Shown: one piece after another, positions 25,293-33,932 of the stretch
Numbering within the stretch: position 1 is the stretch's first letter
How the letters are laid out: every line of letters begins with the position of its first letter
Source: Blautia wexlerae DSM 19850
GTDB taxonomy: Bacteria > Bacillota > Clostridia > Lachnospirales > Lachnospiraceae
Direction: 5' to 3'
DNA length: 64,000 bases
Assembly (NCBI RefSeq): GCF_025148125.1
Contig: NZ_CP102267.1
Coordinates: 4,474,501-4,538,500, forward strand
Notes under the pieces: generated by a model
Databases searched by the model: none
The model's input: only the letters and a program-made list of their open reading frames with translations
Told to the model about the DNA's origin: nothing
Translations under genes and position numbers: made by a program

Positions 25293-25852
25293 TTTATCTG
25301 CAATTGTTTTTGAGTTTTTTACAGATTGGTTTATTCAGTTTTGGCGGTGGATATGCGGCAATGCCCTTGATTCAGGGGCAGGTGGTTACAGCACATGGTT
25401 GGCTCAGCATGTCTGAATTTACAGATCTTATCACCATTTCCCAGATGACACCAGGTCCGATTGCAGTCAATTCAGCAACTTTCGTTGGAATTAAGATTGC
25501 CGGGATTCCGGGAGCTTTGATTGCGACTCTTGGATGCATTTTGCCATCTTGCATCATTGTTACGGTGATTGCAAAGTTATATCTGAAATATAGAGAGATG
25601 GATATGCTACAGGGAGTCCTGAATTCTCTGAGGCCTGCTGTTGTTGCGATGATTGCATCTGCCGGAATTTCCATTTTGATTACAGCATTTTGGGGAAGTT
25701 CCGCATCAATTGCATTGGCAGGAACGAAATGGAGCCTTGTAGTGATATTTGCCATCTGTGTCGTATTACTTCAGAAAGTGAAAATGAACCCTATCTGGGT
25801 TATGGTGGCGGCAGGAGTTATGAAAGTGGCAGTATCATTCCTTGGAGGATGA
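25289..25852 (+). CDS. Chromate transporter half protein (CHR domain, second)
   Basis: A 187-residue partner of the preceding gene. The CHR signatures are repeated: FSFGGGYAAMPLIQGQVV near residue 15 and MTPGPIAVNSATFVGIKIAG near residue 52, followed by several hydrophobic segments. The two halves together equal a full-length ChrA and probably form a dimer with antiparallel topology, as known for paired short CHR proteins. The overlap with the upstream gene implies coupled, stoichiometric synthesis. It is likely regulated by the divergent LysR gene. Confidence 0.9.
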   Translation: MIYLQLFLSFLQIGLFSFGGGYAAMPLIQGQVVTAHGWLSMSEFTDLITISQMTPGPIAVNSATFVGIKIAGIPGALIATLGCILPSCIIVTVIAKLYLKYREMDMLQGVLNSLRPAVVAMIASAGISILITAFWGSSASIALAGTKWSLVVIFAICVVLLQKVKMNPIWVMVAAGVMKVAVSFLGG

Positions 25853-25911
25853 TACCCCACAGCCGACAGCGGGCATCACGGTTTCCTGTCCGCTAAGGGG
25901 AAATAAATCCA

Positions 25912-26781
25912 TTATTTATCAGGCCACCACTTTGGAGTATTAGATGTAAGCAGAGACTGCTGGAATTCTTTAGGAGGAATTCCGGCAGTCTTTTTGAATA
26001 CCCGGCTAAAATAAAGCGGATCGGAGAAACCCACCATGGATGCAATATCTGACAGTTTCATCGCATTTGTTGCAATTAGCTCCTTTGCTTTTTCTACCCG
26101 AAGTTCATTTAGATAACGCATCGGTGCAACCCCAATACGTTTCTTGAATATGTGGGAAAAATACCCGACACTTAACTTGCAATATTCTGCCATTGATGCA
26201 ACATTCCAGTTATCTTTATACCGTTGATTAAGCTGCATGATCAGCCGGTCAATAGAGAAGTCATTTCCTAACGGAGAGAGAATCTGTTGATGGTAACGCG
26301 CGATGACGGCAAGTATTTGCAAAAAATTACATAGAACAACATCCTCAAAAAATGGTTTTTTCAATTGTAGCTCAATAATCGTTTCCTGAAAAAGAGTCTT
26401 TAACATAGTATGCTCCCCGATATAACAGTTATGTAGATTGTACTTCTCTATTATATTTTTACAGTTATTCCCGGTGAAATGAATCCAATAGATTTCAGGG
26501 TGCTCATTTGCATAATAGGAATAGATCTGAGGCTCTTTCGGACGGAAAAGAAGGATATTTCCGGCGCCTAATACTTTTCGTTCATTATTCAGCCAATAGT
26601 GACCGGCACCTTTGTAGACATAAATAAGCTGATAATCAACGCGGCCGGCAAAACGGTTCTGAGAATAATCTTTTGTTTTAAAAACCTGCATGCCGCAGCA
26701 GTTGACGGATAATGAAACAGAGTCATCAGCAAACCCGGTTACACGTCTTTCATTTCTTAAGTGCCCGGATACATTAATCAT
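25912..26781 (-). CDS. AraC-family regulator of the sulfatase operon
   Basis: A 289-residue regulator. The N-terminal half is a cupin-like sensing domain (YIYKGAGHYWLNNERKVLGAGNILLFRP). The C-terminal 100 residues carry two HTH motifs: WNVASMAEYCKLSVGYFSHIFKKRIG and MKLSDIASMVGFSDPLYFSRVFKKTAG, followed by PPKEFQQ. It is divergent from the sulfatase-transporter operon, starting 180 bp from the sulfatase. Such regulators usually sense the sugar carried by the neighbouring transporter, so here it is likely to sense a sulfated sugar or its breakdown product (inference). Confidence 0.92.
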   Translation of the reverse strand: MINVSGHLRNERRVTGFADDSVSLSVNCCGMQVFKTKDYSQNRFAGRVDYQLIYVYKGAGHYWLNNERKVLGAGNILLFRPKEPQIYSYYANEHPEIYWIHFTGNNCKNIIEKYNLHNCYIGEHTMLKTLFQETIIELQLKKPFFEDVVLCNFLQILAVIARYHQQILSPLGNDFSIDRLIMQLNQRYKDNWNVASMAEYCKLSVGYFSHIFKKRIGVAPMRYLNELRVEKAKELIATNAMKLSDIASMVGFSDPLYFSRVFKKTAGIPPKEFQQSLLTSNTPKWWPDK

Positions 26782-26961
26782 AAAAACACCCTCTTCCCTT
26801 TAGCCAGACTTTTTCTTTTTAAGGTAAATATAACACGAAAAAGCAGAACTGTCCATGCAAAACACATAAAAAGGTATGGAATAAAGATTTAAAACCACTA
26901 TACTAAAATGAAGAGATGAGCAGAATAAACCATAGTGCATAAGATTGAAGGAGGATGTAAC

Positions 26962-28449
26962 ATGAGAAAACAATTGATATTTCTGATGACAGATACGACC
27001 AGAAAAGACATGGTCGGATGCTACGGCAATCCAAAGATGAAAACCCCGAATCTGGACCGTCTGGCTGAAGAAGGAATCCGTTATGAGAATGCGTATACCT
27101 GCCAGCCGGTCTGTGGACCGGCAAGAAGTGCAATCTTCACTGGTACATTTCCGCACACGAATGGCATGGTAACAAACAGCATTGCAATGGGGGACAATGT
27201 AAAGACGGTAGGACAAAGACTGAGTGATAACGGCATTGCATGCGGTTATATAGGGAAATGGCATCTGGATGGCTCAGATTACTTTGGAAACGGACGCTGC
27301 CCGGATGGCTGGGATTCAGATTACTGGTATGATATGAAAACTTACCTGAATGAACTAAGTGATGAAGATAAGGTGAAATCCAGAGATCCAAAGGAGGCTT
27401 ACAAAGAAAGTTTTTCGGAAGAATTTACCTATGCACACCGCTGCTCGGATCGTGCAATTAAATATCTGGAAGAACATAAGGATGAAGATTTCTTCTTAAG
27501 TGTATCTTATGATGAACCTCACGGTCCGTCTCTTTGTCCGGCACCATTTAATCATATGTATGATGGGTTCAGGTTCGACAGTTGTCCGAATTTTCAGGAT
27601 GACCTTTCTAAGAAACCATTCATGCAGAGACTGTGGTCTGGAAAGAACTTACATGCAGCGGAGGACGAAATCAATAAGCCATCCGATGGATTATCCTTAT
27701 TCCTTGGATGTAATTCCTTTGCAGATTATGAAATCGGAAGAGTATTGGATAAAATCAAAGAAGTCGCACCGGATGCGATGGTTATCTTCACATCTGACCA
27801 TGGAGATATGCTCGGAGCGCACAGATTATTTTCCAAAAATGCAGCCGCGTACAGGGAAGTGGCAAATATCCCTCTGATTATCAAAGGCGGCGCAAAGGGC
27901 TGCGTGGAAGATGCGATGGCATCCCACATTGATATTGCACCGACAATCATGGATTACTTTGGACTTCCGATTCCGAAATTACTGGAAGGAAAGAGTATGC
28001 TGCCGCAGATCTATGAGCCATCAAAGGAAATCAACGATGTGGTATACACAGAATTTACCAGATATGAGCTTGACCACGATGGATTCGGCGGTCTGCAGAT
28101 TATGAGGGCAGTCATGTCCAAACGGTATAAACTGGTTATTCATCTGTTAGACAGTGATGAATTCTATGATTTGGAAAAAGACCCGTATGAGATGAACAAC
28201 CTGATTGATGATGAAACTTATACAGAAATCAGAAATGAAATGCATGACAGGCTGATTGAACATATGAATAGTACCAGAGATTTGTACAGAGGTTATCAGT
28301 GGCGCATGCGTCCATGGAGAAAAGATTTCATACCAAACTGGGAAAACGAAGGCTATACAAGACAGAGAGAGAATGAAGAGTATGAACCAAGACAGTTAGA
28401 TTATGATACGGGACTTCCAATGGAATCATCCGTCAGGAAAAAATGTTAG
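26962..28449 (+). CDS. Type I (formylglycine) sulfatase
   Basis: A 495-residue sulfatase of the alkaline-phosphatase fold. The formylglycine site is CGPAR (Cys 51, consensus C-x-P-x-R), inside CQPVCGPARSAIFTGTFP. Metal ligands appear in LMTDTTRKDMVGCYG at the N-terminus and VIFTSDHGDMLGAH near residue 275; the usual KWHL is present as GKWHLDG near residue 100. The Cys-type site needs anSME maturation, and an anSME lies 4 kb away at 22005. No signal peptide is seen, so it is probably cytoplasmic and acts on an imported sulfated saccharide; the next gene is a sugar symporter. The start at 26962 follows GGAGGATGTAAC. The substrate cannot be read from sequence. Confidence 0.92.
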   Translation: MRKQLIFLMTDTTRKDMVGCYGNPKMKTPNLDRLAEEGIRYENAYTCQPVCGPARSAIFTGTFPHTNGMVTNSIAMGDNVKTVGQRLSDNGIACGYIGKWHLDGSDYFGNGRCPDGWDSDYWYDMKTYLNELSDEDKVKSRDPKEAYKESFSEEFTYAHRCSDRAIKYLEEHKDEDFFLSVSYDEPHGPSLCPAPFNHMYDGFRFDSCPNFQDDLSKKPFMQRLWSGKNLHAAEDEINKPSDGLSLFLGCNSFADYEIGRVLDKIKEVAPDAMVIFTSDHGDMLGAHRLFSKNAAAYREVANIPLIIKGGAKGCVEDAMASHIDIAPTIMDYFGLPIPKLLEGKSMLPQIYEPSKEINDVVYTEFTRYELDHDGFGGLQIMRAVMSKRYKLVIHLLDSDEFYDLEKDPYEMNNLIDDETYTEIRNEMHDRLIEHMNSTRDLYRGYQWRMRPWRKDFIPNWENEGYTRQRENEEYEPRQLDYDTGLPMESSVRKKC

Positions 28450-28469
28450 AGGGATAAGGAGAGAATACG

Positions 28470-29840
28470 ATGGAAGAAAAGAAATATTTAAAATGGTATA
28501 ATAAAGTAGGCTATGGCTCTGGAGATATTGCCGGTAATGTGGTATTCGCATTCCTGTCATCATTCATTATGATTTATCTGACCAATACGGTAGGGCTGAA
28601 TGCAGGTGTCATCGGCTCACTGATTGCTGTATCAAAAGTATTGGATGGTATTTCAGATGTTATCTTTGGTTCAATGATTGATAAGACACATACTAAAATG
28701 GGTAAGGCAAGACCCTGGATGCTCGGTGCATATTTTGGATGTGCGATCACACTGATTGCGGCATTTTCTGTACCGACAACCATTGGAAGAACATCCCAGT
28801 ATATTTGGTTCTTTATCACATATTTACTGTTAAATGCAGGGTTTTATACAGCAAACAATATTGCTTACTCTACACTGACCGCTCTAATCACAAAGAATGG
28901 AAAAGAACGTGTACAGATGGGATCTATCCGTTTCATGTTTGCATTTGGAACAAGCTTTATCATTCAGACAATTACAGTAGATCTTGTTCAAAAACTGGGG
29001 GGCGGAGCTGCCGGATGGAGAACCATCGCAATCATTTACGCTATAATCGGACTGATTTCCAATACGATTACAGTATTTTCTGTAAAGGAACTTCCGGAGG
29101 AAGAACTCAGAGATGGAAACACAGAAAAAGCTGAAGAAAAATACAGCTTAATCGGATCTATTAAAATGCTGATTCATAATAAATATTATCTGGTAATCCT
29201 TGTAGTAGATATCCTTCGCCAGACTTATTCTGCAATCATTAACATGGGAATTTTTTATATGACTTATGTACTTGGAAAAGCAGAACTTTTGGGAACCTTC
29301 TCAGGTGCAATCAACCTGGCGCTGATTGTAGGACTTGCATTCCTTCCGTCTTTGGTTGCGAAATTCAAAGGGTATTATAAACTGAACTTCTCAGGATATT
29401 TAGTAGCCGCTGCAGGACGTGGAATCGTCATTGTTGCAGGTTATATGGGCAATGTACCGTTGATGTTAGCTGGTACTGCAATCGGTGCAATTGGTATGGC
29501 TCCATGGCAGGGCAACTTAAATGCGTTAGTTGCAGAATGTTCCGAGCATACATTCCTTCAGTATGGAAAGCGAATCGACGGAACTATGTTCTCATGTACA
29601 TCCATGGGACTGAAAATCGGCAGCGGACTTGGAACAGCAATTGTAGGCTGGCTGCTTGACTTCGGTGGATTCAACGGAAAACTGGCAGTTCAGTCACAGT
29701 CTTGCATCAATATGCTTCACTTTATGTACCTGTGGCTCCCAATGCTGATTAATATTCTCGTCGCTCTTCTTTTGACACAACTGAATGTAGAGAAGACAAA
29801 TGAAAAATTAAGGGCACAGAAAGCAATTAAAACAAAATAA
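28470..29840 (+). CDS. GPH-family (MelB-like) sugar:cation symporter
   Basis: A 456-residue membrane protein with about 12 hydrophobic segments, in the glycoside-pentoside-hexuronide family (MFS_2). The family signature near the N-terminus, GSGDIAGNVVFAFLSSFIMIYLTN, and the loop DVIFGSMIDKTHTKMGKARPWML are clear. GPH carriers move sugars with Na+ or H+. It begins 20 bp after the sulfatase with AAGGAGAG in front, forming one operon. Together they suggest uptake and intracellular desulfation of a sulfated sugar. No glycoside hydrolase is present, so the substrate may already be a mono- or disaccharide. Confidence 0.92.
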   Translation: MEEKKYLKWYNKVGYGSGDIAGNVVFAFLSSFIMIYLTNTVGLNAGVIGSLIAVSKVLDGISDVIFGSMIDKTHTKMGKARPWMLGAYFGCAITLIAAFSVPTTIGRTSQYIWFFITYLLLNAGFYTANNIAYSTLTALITKNGKERVQMGSIRFMFAFGTSFIIQTITVDLVQKLGGGAAGWRTIAIIYAIIGLISNTITVFSVKELPEEELRDGNTEKAEEKYSLIGSIKMLIHNKYYLVILVVDILRQTYSAIINMGIFYMTYVLGKAELLGTFSGAINLALIVGLAFLPSLVAKFKGYYKLNFSGYLVAAAGRGIVIVAGYMGNVPLMLAGTAIGAIGMAPWQGNLNALVAECSEHTFLQYGKRIDGTMFSCTSMGLKIGSGLGTAIVGWLLDFGGFNGKLAVQSQSCINMLHFMYLWLPMLINILVALLLTQLNVEKTNEKLRAQKAIKTK

Positions 29841-29867
29841 ATCGAGTAGGAGGCTACCATTAGTTGA

Positions 29868-29934
29868 TTAGTCGACATCTCGTCGAGTAAGTAAAAGGAC
29901 TCTCACCTCAAACTTCTCACGGAACTTATCCCGA
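29868..29934 (-). other. Possible group II intron 3' end remnant
   Basis: Read on the minus strand, GTTCCGTGAGAAGTTTGAGG followed by TGAGAGTCC and a TCGACGAGATGTCGAC hairpin resembles the region after domain V in group II introns. No complete domain V is present and no intron ORF follows on this strand. It abuts the left end of the recombinase element. Recognised from memory only. Confidence 0.35.
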
Positions 29935-29942
29935 AATATTAA

Positions 29943-30146
29943 TCGAAGATGCTCTTTTATAGGGAGATGCATGGTATGAGGCGTGGGCTTGGGACTGGGA
30001 TGGCTGCAAATGGGGTTCCAGTTGATACCGTTGCCCAGGTTTTGGGGCATAAAGGGACGAAAGCTACAAAACAGTATATATCCACAGATTTGCAAAGCTT
30101 GCGCTGTTGTACTCTTGATTTCGACTCACTGGGAGGTGGCGTATGA
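29943..30146 (+). pseudogene. Tyrosine recombinase 1, C-terminal fragment
   Basis: Only about 65 codons remain, beginning shortly after the element's left end. The visible part is the catalytic C-terminus: RRGLGTGMAANGVPVDTVAQ, VLGHKGTKATKQYIS with the tyrosine nucleophile, and a final LDFDSLGGGV. The N-terminal core-binding domain and first catalytic arginine are gone. The stop overlaps the ATG of recombinase 2 (ATGA at 30143-30146), the normal coupling in such trios. Non-functional. Confidence 0.8.
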
Positions 30147-30584
30147 TCAATCTCCCTGAAGTTATACAGGAAATGTTGTCCTATAAAGAAAGTCTTGGAT
30201 TCTCGAGAAAAACTTATGAGAACTACCTGAGTGATTTTAATAAGTATTTTTCCAATTACTCGCAGGACCATGCCATATATTTTTACAGATGATGAATTGC
30301 GTAGAGTGTTTGCCGAGAGCGATAAGGAACCGTACTGTAAAACAAACCCATGCCGCCATCTGATTATTCCTGTTATCTACAGGTTAATTTATTTCTGTGG
30401 TCTCCGACCGAATGAGGGTAGGGAACTGAAACGTTCTGATTTCTGCTATGAGGACAAAACCCTATATATCCGAAAAAACAAGTCTCACAGGGAGCGGCTG
30501 ATTCCCGTGTCTGCTGGTGTGGCTGATATGTGCCAGCAATATCTGGGAAAAGCTGGACGCCCTGATACCGGAGGTGGAAGATGA
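30143..30584 (+). pseudogene. Tyrosine recombinase 2, internally deleted
   Basis: It begins MINLPEVIQEMLSYKESLGF and matches a phage-integrase-like N-terminal domain until about 30258. The frame then changes, and the sequence resumes with MPYIFTDDELRRVF and the catalytic block LIYFCGLRPNEGRELKRSDF. Near 30548 another one-base shift changes LEKLDALIPEVEDE to GKAGRPDTGGGR. The part with the HxxR and tyrosine residues is missing before the start of recombinase 3. At least one deletion and two frameshifts. Confidence 0.8.
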
Positions 30585-31622
30585 AGAATGACTCTCTTTT
30601 ATTTTACCGCATCGTTAGGGATTTTCTGACTATCTATCTTCCAAAACAGCGCGGTGCAAGCCAGAATACAGCTAAGTCTTACAGGGATACCCTGAACCTT
30701 TCATTGATTATATCAGTGCATCGCAGGGCACGCCATTAGCAGATATAAGCTTTAAATGTATTTCAAGGGAACCTGTAGAGAGTTTTCTTATGTGGCAGGA
30801 AACAGACCGCGGTTACAGTGTAAACAGCAGAAACCAGCGGATGTGTGCAGTTAAATCATTTCTCAGATATGCCGCAGAAAAGGATAAGATTCTCATGCCG
30901 CTTTTTCTGGATGTGAAAGTCATTCCTAAAAAGAAAGATACTCGTGTGCGGGAAATAGAATTTTTCAGCGAGTCAGCCTTGAAAGCTATCCTGGAGCAGC
31001 CTGACCGGAATAAGAAAAACGGGCAGAGAGACCTTTTCTTTATGATACTTATGTATGATACCGGTGCAAGGGCACAGGAGATACTTGACTTACGGCTTTG
31101 CAATATCCGTATGGATGGAAAAAATCCTTATGTTGTTATAACAGGCAAGGGTGCTAAAACAAGAAATGTTCCAATCATGGAAAAAACGTGTAAACACCTG
31201 AAATCCTACCTTCATAGATTCCATATAGAAGATAATCCAGAAGAATATCTTTTTTATATAGAACGTAAAGGAATACGGTCACAAATGTCAATTGACAACG
31301 TAGAGAAATTTGTTGCACGTTATGGAAAAAAAGCACAGGAGACTTCAACAGATGTGCCAGAGCATCTATATCCCCATATGTGGAGACATTCACGTGCGAT
31401 GCATTTGTATAGGAATGGTATGCCACTCCCATTGGTGACCGAATGGCTTGGACATGCAAAAATGGATACGGCAAGGTGTTTTATACAAATGCTGATACAA
31501 CGATGAAAAAAGAGGCTATCGAAAAGGCAACATCAGACTTTGATCCTCTCTTCTCCAATGAATATGATATTGACTGGGAAGATGATGAAGATCTTCTGAA
31601 AAAACTTTATGGCTTAAAGTAG
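30581..31622 (+). pseudogene. Tyrosine recombinase 3, frameshifted
   Basis: It starts MKNDSLLFYRIVRDFLTIYL. A frameshift near 30700 leaves an ORF from 30790. This holds nearly the whole recombinase: MCAVKSFLRYAAEKDK, the catalytic arginine in YDTGARAQEILDL, HMWRHSRAMHLYRNG (HxxR) and VTEWLGHAKMDTAR. A second shift near 31480 moves the tyrosine segment (FYTNADTTMKKEAIEKA) and the acidic tail DWEDDEDLLKKLYGLK into another frame, ending at TAG 31620-31622. With two frameshifts it is inactive. Confidence 0.82.
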
Positions 31623-31740
31623 TTATTATCCCGACTTTTTACTTTAGTATCTTTTAAAATACGGCATTTCAGATGTTTTATCGGAATAAATAGAAAGTCG
31701 GGATAAGTTCTGAGAGGGACTTAGGGGGAAGTTCCCTAGG

Positions 31741-31887
31741 TCTACTTACTTCATCGTCACAGGCGAAAGCAGAGAGCTTTTGGAAGCAGGTGTCCTCCCG
31801 ATTATCCGGGAATTTTTATCAGAGAGAGGGTTTGAACTGTCAGAAGAAAAGACAGTGATTCCCCATATCGAAGATGGTTTTGATTGA
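31741..31887 (+). pseudogene. Group II intron reverse transcriptase fragment
   Basis: A short stretch encodes YFIVTGESRELLE, LPIIREFLSERGFELSEEKT and IPHIEDGFD, the segment immediately after the YADD active site of group II intron maturases (usually YADDFIVTG). The upstream part of the gene is absent. The bases just before it (31711-31740) form a hairpin, GACTTAGGG...CCCTAGGTC, resembling domain VI at an intron 3' end, which would fit an intron inserted into another intron's YADD codon region. Broken by TGA 31885-31887. Confidence 0.7.
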
Positions 31888-32021
31888 CCGCTGAGGAACA
31901 CACAGCCTTTACGCAGTATCTGCATCTGGTGCGTCAGAGGGATGATATGGAGCGACAGCAGATTTACTTCCGTGGTCATACAGATGCGGTGGCATATCTC
32001 AGAAAAATCAAGGCGATTTGA
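31884..32021 (+). pseudogene. Fragment of a small mobile-element gene
   Basis: In a frame overlapping the end of the RT fragment, 45 codons read LTAEEHTAFTQYLHLVRQRD...AVAYLRKIKAI before TGA 32019-32021. The pattern resembles small accessory proteins of Lachnospiraceae conjugative elements that I recall but cannot name. No own start codon with a site is visible, so it is probably the tail of a lost gene. Confidence 0.4.
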
Positions 32022-32104
32022 CAGTGGCGACTTAGAATAACTTTGTGCGCTTCTTAGAGGCTCTGTAAAATAGCTGGATTATAAACAGATTTCCATGAAC
32101 GACC

Positions 32105-32132
32105 TTGACTTCCTGGTAAATGAATGTATAAT
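32105..32132 (+). promoter_or_regulatory. Promoter of the ATPase_2 gene
   Basis: TTGACT (32105-32110), 16-base spacer, TATAAT (32127-32132). Immediately downstream lie two copies of TTTATCATAA, which may be an operator. Confidence 0.6.
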
Positions 32133-32166
32133 ATAAACAAGTTTATCATAAACTAATTTATCATAA
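32127..32166 (+). repeat. Direct repeat, upstream copy
   Basis: About 40 bp (core TATAAACAAGTTTATCATAA then TAATTTATCA) repeated with roughly 85% identity by eye at 33671-33710. The two copies flank the ATPase_2/DUF234 gene. Confidence 0.7.
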
Positions 32167-32178
32167 GGAGGATTAGAT

Positions 32179-33594
32179 ATGAAATTCATAGGTCGGAAAA
32201 TGGAGCTGGAAAAGTTGAATGCAGAATACGAGCGCGATGGCGGCTTCGTTGTTATTTACGGTCGACGTCGAGTAGGAAAGACAACATTGATCAAAGAGTT
32301 CTTGAAAAAGAAAACAGCCTTCTACTTCCTTGCAACAGAAGAATTGGAATCTCAAAGCATGAAACGTTTAGCGGGCGTTGTTGCTCGTATGACGAAAAAC
32401 AGCCTTTTACAGAAAGCTGTATTTACAGATTGGCTTGATTTGTTTCAGGTTATTGCTGATTATGAGCCTGACAAGAAAAAAGTGCTGGTCATTGACGAGT
32501 TTCCGTATCTTGTGAAGACTAACCCAGCGTTCCCATCTATTTTGCAGAATGCATGGGATGAGATTCTGAAGGACAGCAATGTGATGCTGATTTTGTCTGG
32601 ATCTCTCATTGGTATGATGCAGAAACATGCGCTGTCGTATGATAGTCCTTTATATGGACGTAGAACAGCGCAGATGCGATTGGCTCCATTGCCATTTACA
32701 GATGTTTATGATGCGCTTGCACTGCCTTTTGATAAAGCAGTAGAACAATACGCTGTGACAGGTGGGGTTCCAAAGTATCTTGAGTTTTTTGAAGATGGGC
32801 GTGATTTGGTCGATCAATTAAAGGATGTTGTTTTATCGAAAAGTGGCTTTTTGTATGAGGAACCATTTTTCTTGCTGAAAAGTGAATCCATGACCGCAGT
32901 GAACTATTTTTCTATTATAAAAGCGATAGCAGACGGAAACCACAAGTTAGGCAAAATTGCTGGTGCACTAGGGCAGGAAACGCAGGCATTAACACCGTAT
33001 TTATCGACACTTGCGGATTTGGGGTTCATTGAAAAGAGAACTCCGGTAACAAAGAAAAATCCGGAAAAATCCAGAAAAGGCTTGTATTTTATCGCAGACA
33101 ATTTCATACGTTTCTGGTTTCGGTATGTTTACCCCTATAAAGGTGAGTTGGAACTGGACAATATGCAAATTGTTTTGGATGAGATTCGAAAAGACTTTAT
33201 TGAAAAATTCGTGGCATTTGCATATGAGGACATCTGTAAGGATATATTTGCAAGTGTATGCAAACAAGGAGAAATTCCGTTTGTTCCGTCCCGTATCGGT
33301 TCTTATTGGTTGAATGATTATGACGGTGATACAGAGATTGATGTAATGGCAATAGACAATCAAAACAAGAGGATATTTGCCGGAGAGTGTAAGTATCATG
33401 TCAAACCAGTGGATGCTCCCGTATATTTCTCACTGAAAGAGAAAGTTGATGGTGCAGCTGAAATTCGTAAAGCATATCCTGGGTATGATGTTATCTTCGG
33501 CCTGTTCAGCAAAAGCGGTTTTACGCAGCGTATGCTTGATATTGCAAAAGAAAACGCCAGTATCGTCCTGATTAATGAGGAGCATTTGGTGTAA
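32179..33594 (+). CDS. ATP-binding protein with ATPase_2 and DUF234 domains
   Basis: A 471-residue STAND-like/archaeal-type ATPase. Walker A is YGRRRVGKTTLI near residue 27-38, Walker B VLVIDEFPYL near residue 103, and the sensor-like LILSGSLIGMM near residue 138. A winged helix follows (KIAGALGQETQALTPYLSTLADLGFIEKRTPV). The C-terminal DUF234 nuclease-like part has the PD-(D/E)xK-type signature DTEIDVMAIDNQNKRIFAGECKYH, typical of this family. Function is unknown; such genes are common, often stand-alone and horizontally spread, and have been suggested as selfish or defence elements. Here it sits beside mobile debris and between 40-bp direct repeats. AAGGAGGATTAGAT precedes the ATG. Confidence 0.88.
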   Translation: MKFIGRKMELEKLNAEYERDGGFVVIYGRRRVGKTTLIKEFLKKKTAFYFLATEELESQSMKRLAGVVARMTKNSLLQKAVFTDWLDLFQVIADYEPDKKKVLVIDEFPYLVKTNPAFPSILQNAWDEILKDSNVMLILSGSLIGMMQKHALSYDSPLYGRRTAQMRLAPLPFTDVYDALALPFDKAVEQYAVTGGVPKYLEFFEDGRDLVDQLKDVVLSKSGFLYEEPFFLLKSESMTAVNYFSIIKAIADGNHKLGKIAGALGQETQALTPYLSTLADLGFIEKRTPVTKKNPEKSRKGLYFIADNFIRFWFRYVYPYKGELELDNMQIVLDEIRKDFIEKFVAFAYEDICKDIFASVCKQGEIPFVPSRIGSYWLNDYDGDTEIDVMAIDNQNKRIFAGECKYHVKPVDAPVYFSLKEKVDGAAEIRKAYPGYDVIFGLFSKSGFTQRMLDIAKENASIVLINEEHLV

Positions 33595-33670
33595 TTATTT
33601 GCTCCAGGAAAAGCGTACATCGTTAAGCGTTTCTACTGCTGTTTTAACGTTATCTCTTCATGATACGAAA

Positions 33671-33710
33671 ATAGTATAAACAAACTTATCATAAATAAAT
33701 TTATCACATA
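33671..33710 (+). repeat. Direct repeat, downstream copy
   Basis: Second copy of the 40-bp sequence at 32127-32166 (core TATAAACAAACTTATCATAA then TAAATTTATCA), followed directly by the terminator at 33708-33749. Confidence 0.7.
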
Positions 33711-33749
33711 GCCGATTGATTTTCTTCGGAGAATCAGTCGGCTATTTCT
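33708..33749 (+). terminator. Intrinsic terminator downstream of the ATPase_2 gene
   Basis: ATAGCCGATTGATT pairs with GAATCAGTCGGCTAT around a TTCTTCGGA loop and is followed by TTTCT. Confidence 0.75.
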
Positions 33750-33764
33750 ATATCAGGAGCCCAA

Positions 33765-33788
33765 ACTATAACAATTCCATAAAATAAT
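33765..33788. repeat. Partial end of repeat family Y
   Basis: ACTATAACAATTCCATAAAA equals one terminal segment of the family Y element at 17024-17120 with one change. The rest of the element is absent. Confidence 0.5.
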
Positions 33789-33799
33789 ATTTTTATATC

Positions 33800-33857
33800 T
33801 TGACAATTTCCATCCACTATTGTATAGTGTCAATATCAGTAATGATTATTGTTATTA
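33800..33857 (+). promoter_or_regulatory. perR promoter with PerR-box-like operator
   Basis: TTGACA (33800-33805), 17 bases, TATAGT (33823-33828), then the palindrome-like TAATGATTATTGTTATTA at 33840-33857. This overlaps the expected transcription start and matches the PerR box pattern (TTATAATnATTATAA-like). The same 18-bp site with three changes precedes rubrerythrin, implying autoregulation. Confidence 0.75.
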
Positions 33858-33932
33858 AATAAATCATAACTGCAACTGTACTGAACAGTTATTATAAATC
33901 ATTTGCGAGTAAACAGTGAAGGGAGGAATACC

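Larger units (their letters stand above)
29922..31710. mobile_element. Decayed three-recombinase element
   Basis: Remains of three tandem tyrosine recombinase genes (29943-30146, 30143-30584, 30581-31622), bounded by an inverted TCGGGATAAGTTC: minus strand at 29922-29934, plus strand at 31698-31710. A second copy of ATCCCGACTTT at 31628-31638 pairs with 31696-31706. Genes are coupled by ATGA overlaps, as in intact three-integrase transposons related to Tn554-type systems. Each gene is truncated or frameshifted, so the element is dead. It is about half the length expected of an intact trio (inference). Confidence 0.7.
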
